A stretch of 64,000 nucleotides of DNA, taken from NCBI RefSeq assembly GCF_014648675.1, contig NZ_BMRO01000007.1, positions 75,011 to 139,010 on the forward strand. Direction: 5' to 3'. This document shows, one piece after another, positions 29,994-38,462 of the stretch (the first letter of the stretch is position 1; every line of letters begins with the position of its first letter). A program made the position numbers and the translations under genes. Source of the DNA: Actinomadura livida (GTDB lineage: Bacteria > Actinomycetota > Actinomycetes > Streptosporangiales > Streptosporangiaceae). Under the pieces are notes generated by a model, which was not told where the DNA came from, searched no databases, and saw only the letters and a program-made list of their open reading frames with translations.

Positions 29994-31100
29994 ATGGAGA
30001 AACTGGAGACGAGGGGCGGCCCCCGGCCCCGGGTGGCGGCGCGCCGGTTCCCGTTGCTCGCCGGCGCGCTGCTCGGGCTCGTCGCGGGCCTCTGGGGCGC
30101 CCTCGGGCTTCTCGGCCTCGACGTCCCGATGCCGCGCACCTCGTTCGCGCGGGAGCACGGCGCGCTGATGGCGCTGGGCTTCCTCGGCACGCTGATCTCC
30201 CTCGAACGCGCCGTCGCCCTCGGCCGCCCCTGGGGCTACGCCGCCCCCGCCCTCGCCGGCCTCGGCGCCGTCACCACCGCCCTCGGCCTGACGCTCCCCG
30301 GGAAGCTCCTGCTCACCGCCGCCGGCGGCTGGCTCATCGCGATCTACATCGCCGTCCTCGGCCGCCGCACCGGACGCGACCTCGCGATCCAGTTGTCCGG
30401 TGCGGTCGCCTGGTACGCCGGCGCGCTGCTGTGGCTGTCCGGGCGGCCGGTCGGCGAGATCGTCCCGTGGCTCGCCGCGTTCCTGGTCCTCACGATCGCC
30501 GGGGAGCGCCTCGAACTCGCCCGCGTCGCGTTCCTCGGCCGCCGCGCGTCCGACGGCCTCCTGGTCGCGGCGGCCCTGGTCGGCGCGGGCGCCGCCGCCT
30601 CCACCGGTTGGCCGGACGCCGGATGGCGGCTCACCGGGCTCGGGATGGCCGCCCTCGCCGGGTGGCTCGCCGTCCACGACGTCGCCCGCCGCACCGTCCG
30701 CGGGACGGGCCTGCCCCGCTACGCCGCCGCCTGCCTCCTCGCCGGCTACGCCTGGCTGGCCGTCGCCGGGACGATCTGGCTCGCCGCCGGGCGCCCCGCC
30801 TCCGGCGGCCTCAACGACGCCGCCCTGCACGCGGTGTTCCTCGGCTTCGTCATGTCGATGGTCTTCGGGCACGCGCCGGTGATCCTGCCCGCGGTCCTGC
30901 GCGTCCGGCTGCCGTACCACCCCGTCCTGTACGCGCCGCTCGTCCTGCTGCACGCCTCCCTCGTCGTCCGCGTCGCCGGGGACCTCGGCGGGTCCGGCGC
31001 CCTGCGGACGACCGGCGGCGTCCTCGGCGAGGTGTCGCTCCTGCTCTTCGGCGGATGCGCCGTGGCCGCGTCGCGCCTCCTGCGAAGGGAACCGTCATGA
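29994..31100 (+). CDS. NnrS-like multi-pass membrane protein
   Basis: 368 residues, almost entirely membrane helices (about ten). Features are RFPLLAGALLGLVAGLWGAL, FAREHGALMALGFLGTLISL, and near the end HAVFLGFVMSMVFGHAPVIL followed by YHPVLYAPLVLLHASLVVRV. The conserved histidines in REHGALM, FGHAP, YHPVL and LHASL resemble the NnrS family, heme- and copper-containing membrane proteins linked to nitric oxide stress and denitrification. The ATG at 29994 starts just after the divergent promoter. Its stop overlaps the next gene's start by ATGA, so the two are translationally coupled. Confidence 0.75.
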   Translation: MEKLETRGGPRPRVAARRFPLLAGALLGLVAGLWGALGLLGLDVPMPRTSFAREHGALMALGFLGTLISLERAVALGRPWGYAAPALAGLGAVTTALGLTLPGKLLLTAAGGWLIAIYIAVLGRRTGRDLAIQLSGAVAWYAGALLWLSGRPVGEIVPWLAAFLVLTIAGERLELARVAFLGRRASDGLLVAAALVGAGAAASTGWPDAGWRLTGLGMAALAGWLAVHDVARRTVRGTGLPRYAAACLLAGYAWLAVAGTIWLAAGRPASGGLNDAALHAVFLGFVMSMVFGHAPVILPAVLRVRLPYHPVLYAPLVLLHASLVVRVAGDLGGSGALRTTGGVLGEVSLLLFGGCAVAASRLLRREPS

Positions 31101-33604
31101 CGTCCATCGGCATCCGGCCCAGGCCCGCGGCCACCGAACCGCCCGCGCGCCGCCCGGCCCGCTCCACCTGGCACGCGGTCGCCAACGGGGTCGTGCTCGC
31201 GTGGCTGGCGCTGACCGCCGCGGCCGCGCTCGTCCAGCACGGCCTGCCCGCGCCGCGCTGGCTGCTGATCCACCTGTTCCTGCTCGGCGCCGTGACCAAC
31301 GCGATCGTCACCTGGACCGAGCACTTCGCCACCGCGCTGCTGCGGATCCCGTCGCCGCCGCGCCGGTGGCCGCTGGCGCGGCTGGCGGTCCTGAACGCCG
31401 GGATCGCCGCCGTGCTGGGCGGTGTCGCCGGAGGGTACGCCCTGCTCGCCTCCGGCGGCGCCGCGACGGTCGTCGCGGTCGTCGCCGCGCACGTCACCGT
31501 CCTCGCCGTGCGCGGGCGGGGCGCCCTGGGCGGACGGTTCGCGCACGTCGTCGGCTGGTACGTGTGGTCCGGCGTCGCGCTCGTCGCGGGCGGGACGCTC
31601 GGCGGCCTGCTGGCGTCCGGCCGCGTGCCGTCCGGCTGGCACGCGCCGGTGCGGGCCGCGCACGAGCACGTCAACATCCTCGGCTGGGTCGGGCTGGCCG
31701 TGCTCGGCACCCTGTTCACGCTGTGGCCGACGGTCCTGCGCACCCGGATGGTCGACGGCACCGGGCGGATCGCCCGCTGGTCGCTGCGCGCCGCCGTGCC
31801 CGGCCTGGCCGTCGCGGTCGGCGGCCTCCTCGCCGACGTCCGCTGGCTCGCCGCCGCCGGCCTGCTCCTCTACGCCGCGGCCGCCGCGCTCGCCCTCGTC
31901 CCGTTCGTGCGGACGCTCCTCCGGCGCCGCCCGCACACCCCGGCGTCGTGGATGCTCGCCGCCGGGACCGCCTGGTTCGCGATGACCCTTGCCGCCGACG
32001 CCGTCCGGCAGAGCCTCGACGGGCTGCTCCCGCTCGTGCTCGTGGGCTTCGTCGGGCAGACGCTCCTGGGCGCGCTGACGTTCCTGCTGCCCGTCGTCCT
32101 CGGCGGCGGGCCCGCGGCGCTCAAGGCCAACGCGGCCGTGCTCGAACGCCTGTGGCTGCCGCGCGTGGCCGCCGTCAACGCCGCGGTGCCGCTGCTCGTC
32201 CTGCCCGTCCCCGGGTGGCTGACCCGCGCCGCCTGGATCGCCGCCATCGCCGCGCTGGGCTCGTTCGTCGTGCTCGCCGCGGCGACCGTCGTCCGCACCC
32301 GCCGCCCGTCGCCGGTCGTCGCGGGCATCACCGCCGGTGTCCTGCTCACCGCGCTCGCCGCCGGCGTCGCGGCCGGGAGCGCGGACCGGTCCGGCTCGGC
32401 TGTCGCGGCCTCCGGCACCCGCACCGTGGACGTCGCCCTCGTCGACATGCGCATCCGCCCCGGGACGATCGAGGCCGCCCCCGGGACGCGGCTCGTCCTG
32501 CGCGTCACCAACGAGGACGCCATGCCGCACGACCTGCGCCTCGCCACCGGCCAGGCCACCCCGATGCTCGACCAGGGCGAGACCGCCACGCTGACCGTCC
32601 CGCCGCTGGAGGAGTCGATCGACGGCTGGTGCACCGTGCCCGGCCACCGCGCCGCGGGCATGACCATGCGGATCGACATGACGGAGGGACCGGCGCCGGA
32701 GCACGCCCAGCACGGAACCCACCAGGGCACCGGCCCGCTCGACTTGGCGGCCCCGATGTCGCCGGAGTGGCGTCCCTACGACGCCGCGCTCGAACCCGCC
32801 CCAGGCGGCAAGGACCACCGCGTCGAGATCCGCGCGACCGACCGGGAGCTGGAGGTCGCCCCGGGCGTCCGCCAGCAGATGTGGACGTTCAACGGCACCG
32901 TTCCCGGCCCGGTCCTGCGCGGCAAGGTCGGCGACGTCTTCACCGTCACCTTCGTCAACGACGCGGCCATGGGGCACGGCATCGACTTCCACGCCGGGTC
33001 CCTCGCGCCGGACGGCCCCATGCGCACCATCCAGCCCGGCGAGCGCCTCACCTACCGCTTCAAGGCCGAGCACGCCGGGGCGTGGCTGTACCACTGCTCG
33101 ACGATGCCGATGCTCCAGCACATGGGCAACGGCATGTACGGCGCCGTCATCATCGACCCGCCGGACCTGCCCCGGGTCGACCGCGAGTACGTCCTCGTCC
33201 ACGGCGAGCTGTACCTGGGACGGCCGGGCTCCGCGGAGCAGGTGGCGAAGATGCGCGACGGCCGCCCCGACGCGTGGGCGTTCAACGGCACGGCCGCCGG
33301 CTACGACCACGCTCCGCTGACCGCCCGCGCGGGCGACCGCGTCCGGGTCTGGGTGGTCGGCGCGGGCCCGGCGTCCGGTACCGCGTTCCACATCGTCGGC
33401 GCCCAGTTCGACACCGTCTACAAGGAGGGGGCCTACCTCCTCCGCGAGGGCGACGACGGCGGCGCGCAGATCCTCGACCTCGCGCCGGGCCAGGGCGGCT
33501 TCGTGGAGGCGGTGGTCCCGGAGGCCGGCCACTACCCGTTCGTCGACCACGACATGCGGCACGGCGAAGCCGGAGCCCACGGGATCCTGAAGGTCACCGG
33601 CTGA
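31097..33604 (+). CDS. nirK: Membrane-anchored copper nitrite reductase fusion (NirK type)
   Basis: 835 residues in three parts. Residues 1 to about 430 are membrane helices resembling the preceding NnrS-like protein (LLIHLFLLGAVTNAIVTWTE, AAHEHVNILGWVGLAVLGTL). About 440-540 is a cupredoxin-like domain (PHDLRLATG, WCTVPGHRAAGM). About 560-835 is a two-domain copper nitrite reductase. Its type 1 copper ligands fit His627, Cys667, His675 and Met680; type 2 ligands fit His632, His666 and His818. The catalytic Asp630 (GHGIDFH) and His765 (AFHIVGAQFD) are present. It would reduce nitrite to nitric oxide at the cell surface. ATGA overlap with the NnrS-like gene shows an operon. Confidence 0.87.
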   Translation: MTSIGIRPRPAATEPPARRPARSTWHAVANGVVLAWLALTAAAALVQHGLPAPRWLLIHLFLLGAVTNAIVTWTEHFATALLRIPSPPRRWPLARLAVLNAGIAAVLGGVAGGYALLASGGAATVVAVVAAHVTVLAVRGRGALGGRFAHVVGWYVWSGVALVAGGTLGGLLASGRVPSGWHAPVRAAHEHVNILGWVGLAVLGTLFTLWPTVLRTRMVDGTGRIARWSLRAAVPGLAVAVGGLLADVRWLAAAGLLLYAAAAALALVPFVRTLLRRRPHTPASWMLAAGTAWFAMTLAADAVRQSLDGLLPLVLVGFVGQTLLGALTFLLPVVLGGGPAALKANAAVLERLWLPRVAAVNAAVPLLVLPVPGWLTRAAWIAAIAALGSFVVLAAATVVRTRRPSPVVAGITAGVLLTALAAGVAAGSADRSGSAVAASGTRTVDVALVDMRIRPGTIEAAPGTRLVLRVTNEDAMPHDLRLATGQATPMLDQGETATLTVPPLEESIDGWCTVPGHRAAGMTMRIDMTEGPAPEHAQHGTHQGTGPLDLAAPMSPEWRPYDAALEPAPGGKDHRVEIRATDRELEVAPGVRQQMWTFNGTVPGPVLRGKVGDVFTVTFVNDAAMGHGIDFHAGSLAPDGPMRTIQPGERLTYRFKAEHAGAWLYHCSTMPMLQHMGNGMYGAVIIDPPDLPRVDREYVLVHGELYLGRPGSAEQVAKMRDGRPDAWAFNGTAAGYDHAPLTARAGDRVRVWVVGAGPASGTAFHIVGAQFDTVYKEGAYLLREGDDGGAQILDLAPGQGGFVEAVVPEAGHYPFVDHDMRHGEAGAHGILKVTG

Positions 33605-33968
33605 GCCGGCGGACGGCCGGGTCCCCCTCCGGCGGGGTGCCCGCGAGTTCCACCGGGATCATCCGCGTCACCCCGGCGATCGAGCACGTGCGCCGCACCA
33701 TGCCGTGCTCCGGCAGCCGGATCGACAGCCGGATCCCCGCCGTCTTGGCCAGGACATAGGTGCGGAGAATGACGTTCAGCCCACTGGAATCACAGAATTG
33801 ACAGTCGGTGAGATCGAGGACCAATGAACTGATGCCCTCGTCGAGGAGTTGCCGCGACAATGCGTGCAGGTCGGCACAGTTTCGGACATCCGCCTCCACC
33901 GGGAACAGCAGAGTCGCGTCCTGGTCCGTGCGGCGGACGGTCGCGCCGCCCGAGGTGGTGAACTCCAT
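33594..33968 (-). CDS. STAS-domain anti-sigma factor antagonist
   Basis: About 124 residues. The STAS core is ISSLVLDLTDCQFCDSSGLN, with the serine in DSSG that anti-sigma kinases phosphorylate in SpoIIAA/RsbV proteins. The protein would bind an RsbW-type anti-sigma factor and release its sigma factor. The ATG at 33968 has GAGG at six bases and is preferred to the longer frame from 34055. It overlaps the end of the convergent nirK gene by 11 bp. An RsbW-like ATPase is encoded at 41970-42398, but a pairing between them is only a possibility. Confidence 0.85.
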   Translation of the reverse strand: MEFTTSGGATVRRTDQDATLLFPVEADVRNCADLHALSRQLLDEGISSLVLDLTDCQFCDSSGLNVILRTYVLAKTAGIRLSIRLPEHGMVRRTCSIAGVTRMIPVELAGTPPEGDPAVRRLSR

Positions 33969-34142
33969 GGTCGCCTCGCTCAAGGTCGATACCGGAGTGT
34001 GCCGCGCTAATGGGACTGCCGAGCATTGCCCTAAGTGGACCGAATCCAGGATCAATCTACAAGCGGCGGAAAGTCAAACCATGTTCAAGACTTCTGGGGT
34101 CATTATCCGCACGGAAATTGTTGACGTGGGAAAGCGCCGTCC

Positions 34143-35444
34143 TCAGCCGGCGGCGTAGCAGGGGGAGGCGAGGTTGTGGCCGGTGGCGGTCGGGCCGGAG
34201 ACGAAGTCCGTGATCACCTTCACCCCGGTGAACTCCCGCTCGTCGGGACGCCCGACCACCGACTCGCGGAAGGCCGCCGCGTTCGGGCTGCCGGAGAAGT
34301 TGCCCGCCTTCCTGGGCAGCATCCCCTCGTAGTCCACGGTCGTGACCTGCCGGAGCGCGTCGTACACGCCCTCGCGGGTCAGGTCGCCGTTCGCCGCGGC
34401 CTTCTCCAGCACCGTCTTCAGCGGGTACTGGAAGATCCAGCCCGAGGTGAGCGCGTTGTCCGGCTCCACCTGGCCCAGCGCCAGCCGCATCGCGGTGTGC
34501 CCGGGGGAGTCGGCGGGGAACGTCTTCCACGGCGCCACCACCAGGTAGCGGGCCTTGAGCACCTCGGCCGCCGGGGTCTTCAGCAGCGACCCGACCCAGG
34601 TCGGGTTGTTGCCCATGAACCGGCCCTGGAAGCCCGCCTCCACGGCCTTGCCGGCGATCGCGGCGGTCTCGGCGGGACCCACCGTGAGCATCACGACGTC
34701 CGGCCGCCGCTCGAGGATCGCGCGGACGGCCTCGGCCTGCTTCGCCGCGCCCTGCTGCGTCTCCACCTCCGAGTAGCGCAGGCCGCGCGCTGTCGCGGCG
34801 AGCCTCGCGCCCGCCGCGCCCTCGCCGCCGTAGTCGCCGGAGTAGTAGACGGCCAGCACGCTCTCGGCCCCGAAGGTGTCGACGGCGTAGTCGATCGCGT
34901 TCATGGACTCGAAGCAGTACGAGGCGCCCGACTCCAGGATCACGTCCTCGAACTCCCACCGGGACGGGTACGACCCGGGCACCGCGATCATCCGGGCGGC
35001 GCGCAGGTCGCTCAGGATCGCCTCGGTGGTCGGCGAGCCCAGGCTCTGCGCCAGCGCCAGCACCTTGTCCTTGATCTCGATGTACGCGCTGCGGTGCGTG
35101 GCGGGGTCGTACTTGTTGTCCCGGATGTAGGTGTGCACGTCGACGTCGTAGCCGCCGATGCCGCCCTGCCGGTTCACGCGGTCCCAGAACGCCTTCTGCG
35201 CCGTCACCATCGGCACGCCGAGACCCGTGAACGGCCCCGTGGTCAGGTCGGAGATGATGCCCAGGTAGATGCAGCCGTGGTCGCGGTTCACGGCCTTCGG
35301 GCAGGGCTCCGCGGTGATCCCCGGGACGTCCGCCGCGGGGCCGCCCTCGTCGGTTCCGGAGGCGCAGCCCGCCAGCCCCGCCAGCAGCGCCGCCGCGGCG
35401 AGCAGGGACCTGATCCTTGGCCTGTCAGAGCGCGCGGAGACCAT
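34143..35444 (-). CDS. Branched-chain amino acid-type substrate-binding lipoprotein
   Basis: 433 residues. A lipoprotein signal (LLAAAALLAGLAGCAS, lipobox LAGC) precedes a type I periplasmic-binding fold (Peripla_BP_6): IYLGIISDLTTGPFTGLGVP, AQKAFWDRVNRQGGIGGYDV, LAVYYSGDYGGEGAAG, VVMLTVGPAETAAIAGKAVE. Such proteins bind amino acids or similar small ligands. No permease or ATPase genes accompany it. Instead it overlaps the end of the DUF742 gene by 20 bp and is downstream of a sensor kinase, so it probably acts as a ligand receptor for that signalling locus rather than for transport. Confidence 0.88.
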   Translation of the reverse strand: MVSARSDRPRIRSLLAAAALLAGLAGCASGTDEGGPAADVPGITAEPCPKAVNRDHGCIYLGIISDLTTGPFTGLGVPMVTAQKAFWDRVNRQGGIGGYDVDVHTYIRDNKYDPATHRSAYIEIKDKVLALAQSLGSPTTEAILSDLRAARMIAVPGSYPSRWEFEDVILESGASYCFESMNAIDYAVDTFGAESVLAVYYSGDYGGEGAAGARLAATARGLRYSEVETQQGAAKQAEAVRAILERRPDVVMLTVGPAETAAIAGKAVEAGFQGRFMGNNPTWVGSLLKTPAAEVLKARYLVVAPWKTFPADSPGHTAMRLALGQVEPDNALTSGWIFQYPLKTVLEKAAANGDLTREGVYDALRQVTTVDYEGMLPRKAGNFSGSPNAAAFRESVVGRPDEREFTGVKVITDFVSGPTATGHNLASPCYAAG

Positions 35445-35853
35445 CGATCACTTCCTTGAGAATGCGGGCGTCCGGGCGTCCGGGCGGCGCGGCGGCGCTC
35501 TGCACGTGCATGAGCCCGCGGTCGAGCAGGTCGCTCACCAGCACGCGGACCACGCCCACCGGCAGCCGCAGGGCGGCCGACAGCTCGGCCACAGACACCG
35601 GGTTGATGGAGAACTCCAGGATCCGCTCGTCCTCGGGGCCGAGCGTGAGCGGATCGGGCATCGGCACCTCGGCGGTCACGACGACCGCGATCAGGTCGAG
35701 CTGGCGGCCGCGGCGGCGGGACCTGGTGCGGCCCCGGGTCACCGCGAAGGGACGGACGACGGGCCCGGCCTCCTCGTCCGCCCAGAGGTCGTCCGGCCGC
35801 GCCCTGCGGTCCCGGCCCGGATCCGCGGATCCGCCCGGCAGCTCGCCGGACAT
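35425..35853 (-). CDS. DUF742 protein, conservon component (CvnC-like)
   Basis: 142 residues. An N-terminal acidic/basic linker (RPDDLWADEEAGPVVRPFAV) leads to the DUF742 winged-helix core: EFSINPVSVAELSAALRLPV then VLVSDLLDRGLMHVQ. DUF742 proteins are the third member of Streptomyces conservons, where a kinase-like CvnA, a Roadblock CvnB, this protein and a small GTPase CvnD form a membrane signalling complex. Its start overlaps the kinase stop by one base (TGATG). The Roadblock gene that normally precedes it is absent here. Confidence 0.9.
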   Translation of the reverse strand: MSGELPGGSADPGRDRRARPDDLWADEEAGPVVRPFAVTRGRTRSRRRGRQLDLIAVVVTAEVPMPDPLTLGPEDERILEFSINPVSVAELSAALRLPVGVVRVLVSDLLDRGLMHVQSAAAPPGRPDARILKEVIDGLRAL

Positions 35854-38165
35854 CACGGGCCGCCGTCGCCCGCATCGGCGGCGCGGCCCCGCCGCCAGCC
35901 GCGCTGCACCGTGGACATGAAGTCGCGGGCGGCCTCCGGCGACCGCTCCTCCCCGCCCGTCCCGGACGGCTCCTCCCGGGTCTCGGCGGTGCGCCGCAGC
36001 TGCGGCGCCATGTGGGTCTGGCGCCGCCGCACGGGCAGGTCGGCGGGCGGGGGAGTGACCAGCGCGAGGTGGTCGCCCGACGGCGGCTGCGGTGCGGACG
36101 GGACGGGCGGCGCGGGCGGGGCGGCACCGGCCACGGCCCACTCGCCGGTGTCGGTGACCTCGTGGCCGCCGGGGCGCTCGGGCGGCCGCGCCACCAGCTC
36201 CCGCGGGATCAGCGCGATGGCGGTGATCCCCCCGTACGGGGAGGCGCGCAGCGTCACCTTGATGCCGTGCCGGGCCGACAGCCTCGCCACGACGAACAGG
36301 CCGAGCCGGGCGCTGTCGTCCAGGTCGAGCTCGGGGGCGGTGGCCAGCAGCCGGTTGAGCTCCGCCAGCATGTCGGGCGCGATGCCGAGCCCGCGGTCCT
36401 CCACCTCCATCACGAACCCGTGCGCGACCTCCTGCCCGGTCACCCGGATCGTGGTGTTGGGCGGCGAGAACACCGCCGCGTTCTCGATCAGCTCGGCGAT
36501 GAGGTGGATGGTGTCGGCGACCGCGGGCCCGAGCAGCGCCGCGCGGCCCATCGGCACGACCTCGACGCGGGTGTAGTCCTCGACCTCGGAGGCCGCGGCG
36601 CGCGCCACGTCCACCATCCGGACAGGGTCGGCCCAGGTCCGCCCGGACGGGCGGCCCGACAGGATCACCAGGCCCTCGGCGTGCCGCCGCATCCGGGTGG
36701 CGAGCGCGTCCAGCTCGAAGAGCCGCTCCAGCTCGTCGGGGTCCTCGGTGTCGCGCTGCATGGTCTCCAGCATCCGCAGCAGCCGCTGGAGGAGGGACTG
36801 GTTGCGGCGGGCCAGCGTCACGAAGATCTCGTTCAGCCGCCGGTTCGCGCGGGCCTCGTTCTCGGCGGCGCGCACGACCGCCCGCTTGGTCTGCGCGAAA
36901 GCCCGGTCGATCTGGTCGACCTCGGTGACCCGGAACCGCCCGCTGTCGCGTCCGCCGCCGCGCTCGCCGGCGCGCCCGCCGGCGCGCCCGCCGTCCGGGG
37001 CGTCGCCCGCGGCGAGCTCCTCCAGCGGCTCCTCGCCCCGCCGCGCCCGCTCGTTGATCAGCGGCAGCCGCTGCTGCGCGAACTCGTCGACGGCCGCGGC
37101 CATGGCGCGGCTCTCCACGATCAGCCGGCGGCCGGCCCGGACCGCGAACAGGATCGCGGCGATCACCGCCAGCAGCCCCAGCCCGCCGGTCAGCGCCAGC
37201 CGCAGCAGGACCGCGTTCGCCTCGTTGCCGGCCCGCCGGGTGTTCTCCTTGCGGATCTCGGACGACAGCGCCGCCAGCTGGGCGTCCACCGCCTCGGTCG
37301 CGGTGTGCCAGGCGCCGATGTCCACGCCGGGTCGCCCGCCGGCGGAGTCGCGCTGCATGAGCCGGTTCTGCAACTCGTCGAACCGGCGGAACTCCGGCCC
37401 GGACACGATCTGCTCGTACCGCACCCGGTAGGAGCCCTGGAGCTCGCGTGCCGCGTCCCCGTAGAGGAACCGGTGCGCCCCGGCGAACTCCACCAGCTGC
37501 AGGCGCTCTTCCTCGCTCAGCCGCCCGGCCGCCAGCGCGCCGGTGACGAGCGCGTCCTCGCGGGAGAGGTTCTCCCGGGCGTTCTCGAGCGTGCGGAGGA
37601 CCCGGTTCTGCCGCACGAGGTCCGGGTCCAGTGAGTGGACCTCGTCGTAGATCTCGGTGGCCATCTCGATGTACTCGGTGTAGCGCGCCATCGCCTCGGC
37701 CCGCCCGAGGCTGCGGTCGTCGATCTCGGCGCGCAGCGGCTCCAGCCCGCCGAGCGCGTCCGCGAACCGGGTCATCCGCTGCCGCGTGACCGGCCGGGTC
37801 GCGCCCCTGATCTCCTCGTCCTCCGCGGAGGCGCGGAACGCCGCGTCGGCCCGGTCGGTCGCCTCCCGCTGCGCCTCGAACCCGGCGCGGCCGATGGTCG
37901 CGTCGTCGCCCAGGGCCGACAGCGACATGCGCCGCTCGTCCTGCAGCGCGGCGATGACCTGGTCGGTGGGTTCGAGGACCTTCGTGGTGAACGTCTGCGC
38001 CCTGGCCTGCCGCAGGCTGTCCTGCAGCGAGGTGGTCGCGGCCACGCCCCACAGGACGACCAGTGCCGTGACGGGCGGGACCAGCAGCAGCACGATCCGC
38101 GATCTGACGGACCTGGCTCTGCCCCGGAGCACCCCGTGCCGCCTTCTCCCGGGACGGCGCCTCAT
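35853..38165 (-). CDS. Nitrate/nitrite-sensing (NIT) domain histidine kinase, conservon CvnA-like
   Basis: 770 residues. A first membrane helix (IVLLLVPPVTALVVLWGVAA) and a second (LLRLALTGGLGLLAVIAAIL) flank a helical extracellular NIT-type sensor of about 270 residues. A Gly/Arg-rich linker (GGRAGGRAGERGGGR), a dimerisation region and a GHKL ATPase follow: ELIENAAVFSPPNTTIRV (N box), VEDRGLGIAPDML, RLGLFVVARLSARHGIKV. The tail is Pro-rich. In relatives as I recall them, the dimerisation helix carries LDHLATR; here it reads LDALATR with Ala487, so the usual phospho-acceptor may be lost. It is first in a three-gene operon with DUF742 and a lipoprotein receptor. Confidence 0.88.
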   Translation of the reverse strand: MRRRPGRRRHGVLRGRARSVRSRIVLLLVPPVTALVVLWGVAATTSLQDSLRQARAQTFTTKVLEPTDQVIAALQDERRMSLSALGDDATIGRAGFEAQREATDRADAAFRASAEDEEIRGATRPVTRQRMTRFADALGGLEPLRAEIDDRSLGRAEAMARYTEYIEMATEIYDEVHSLDPDLVRQNRVLRTLENARENLSREDALVTGALAAGRLSEEERLQLVEFAGAHRFLYGDAARELQGSYRVRYEQIVSGPEFRRFDELQNRLMQRDSAGGRPGVDIGAWHTATEAVDAQLAALSSEIRKENTRRAGNEANAVLLRLALTGGLGLLAVIAAILFAVRAGRRLIVESRAMAAAVDEFAQQRLPLINERARRGEEPLEELAAGDAPDGGRAGGRAGERGGGRDSGRFRVTEVDQIDRAFAQTKRAVVRAAENEARANRRLNEIFVTLARRNQSLLQRLLRMLETMQRDTEDPDELERLFELDALATRMRRHAEGLVILSGRPSGRTWADPVRMVDVARAAASEVEDYTRVEVVPMGRAALLGPAVADTIHLIAELIENAAVFSPPNTTIRVTGQEVAHGFVMEVEDRGLGIAPDMLAELNRLLATAPELDLDDSARLGLFVVARLSARHGIKVTLRASPYGGITAIALIPRELVARPPERPGGHEVTDTGEWAVAGAAPPAPPVPSAPQPPSGDHLALVTPPPADLPVRRRQTHMAPQLRRTAETREEPSGTGGEERSPEAARDFMSTVQRGWRRGRAADAGDGGP

Positions 38166-38399
38166 GCCCCGGGTCCCCGGCGATGGCCAACGCTCATGAG
38201 GACCTCCGTGCTGCTGTGATCCAGGTCACTCGGGTAGCCCAGGACGCTACTACATGCTCATGAGACACTCGGGCGATCTGCCTCACCCGTCCGAATTGTT
38301 ATCTACGTGTAATTTCTGCGTCTGCGGCAAAGTGCGCGCCCGCGGCGGGTCGGCGGCCGGTAGATCTTTCGTTATCGCTGGTCAGCGGCATTCTGAGGG

Positions 38400-38424
38400 G
38401 TTTTGAGTCGATTCGTGGGGCTAT
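38400..38424 (+). promoter_or_regulatory. Candidate general-stress (SigB/SigF-type) promoter
   Basis: GTTT (38400-38403), a 15-base spacer and GGCTAT (38419-38424) match the actinobacterial SigB/SigF-type consensus GTTT-N14-16-GGGTAT with one mismatch. It lies 39 bp before the first gene of the four-gene cluster. No alternative -35/-10 is obvious nearby. The remaining 230 bp of the gap to the kinase gene shows no recognisable gene. Confidence 0.45.
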
Positions 38425-38462
38425 GGCCCGTCTCGACATCGTCTAGAAGTGAAGTGGTGACC

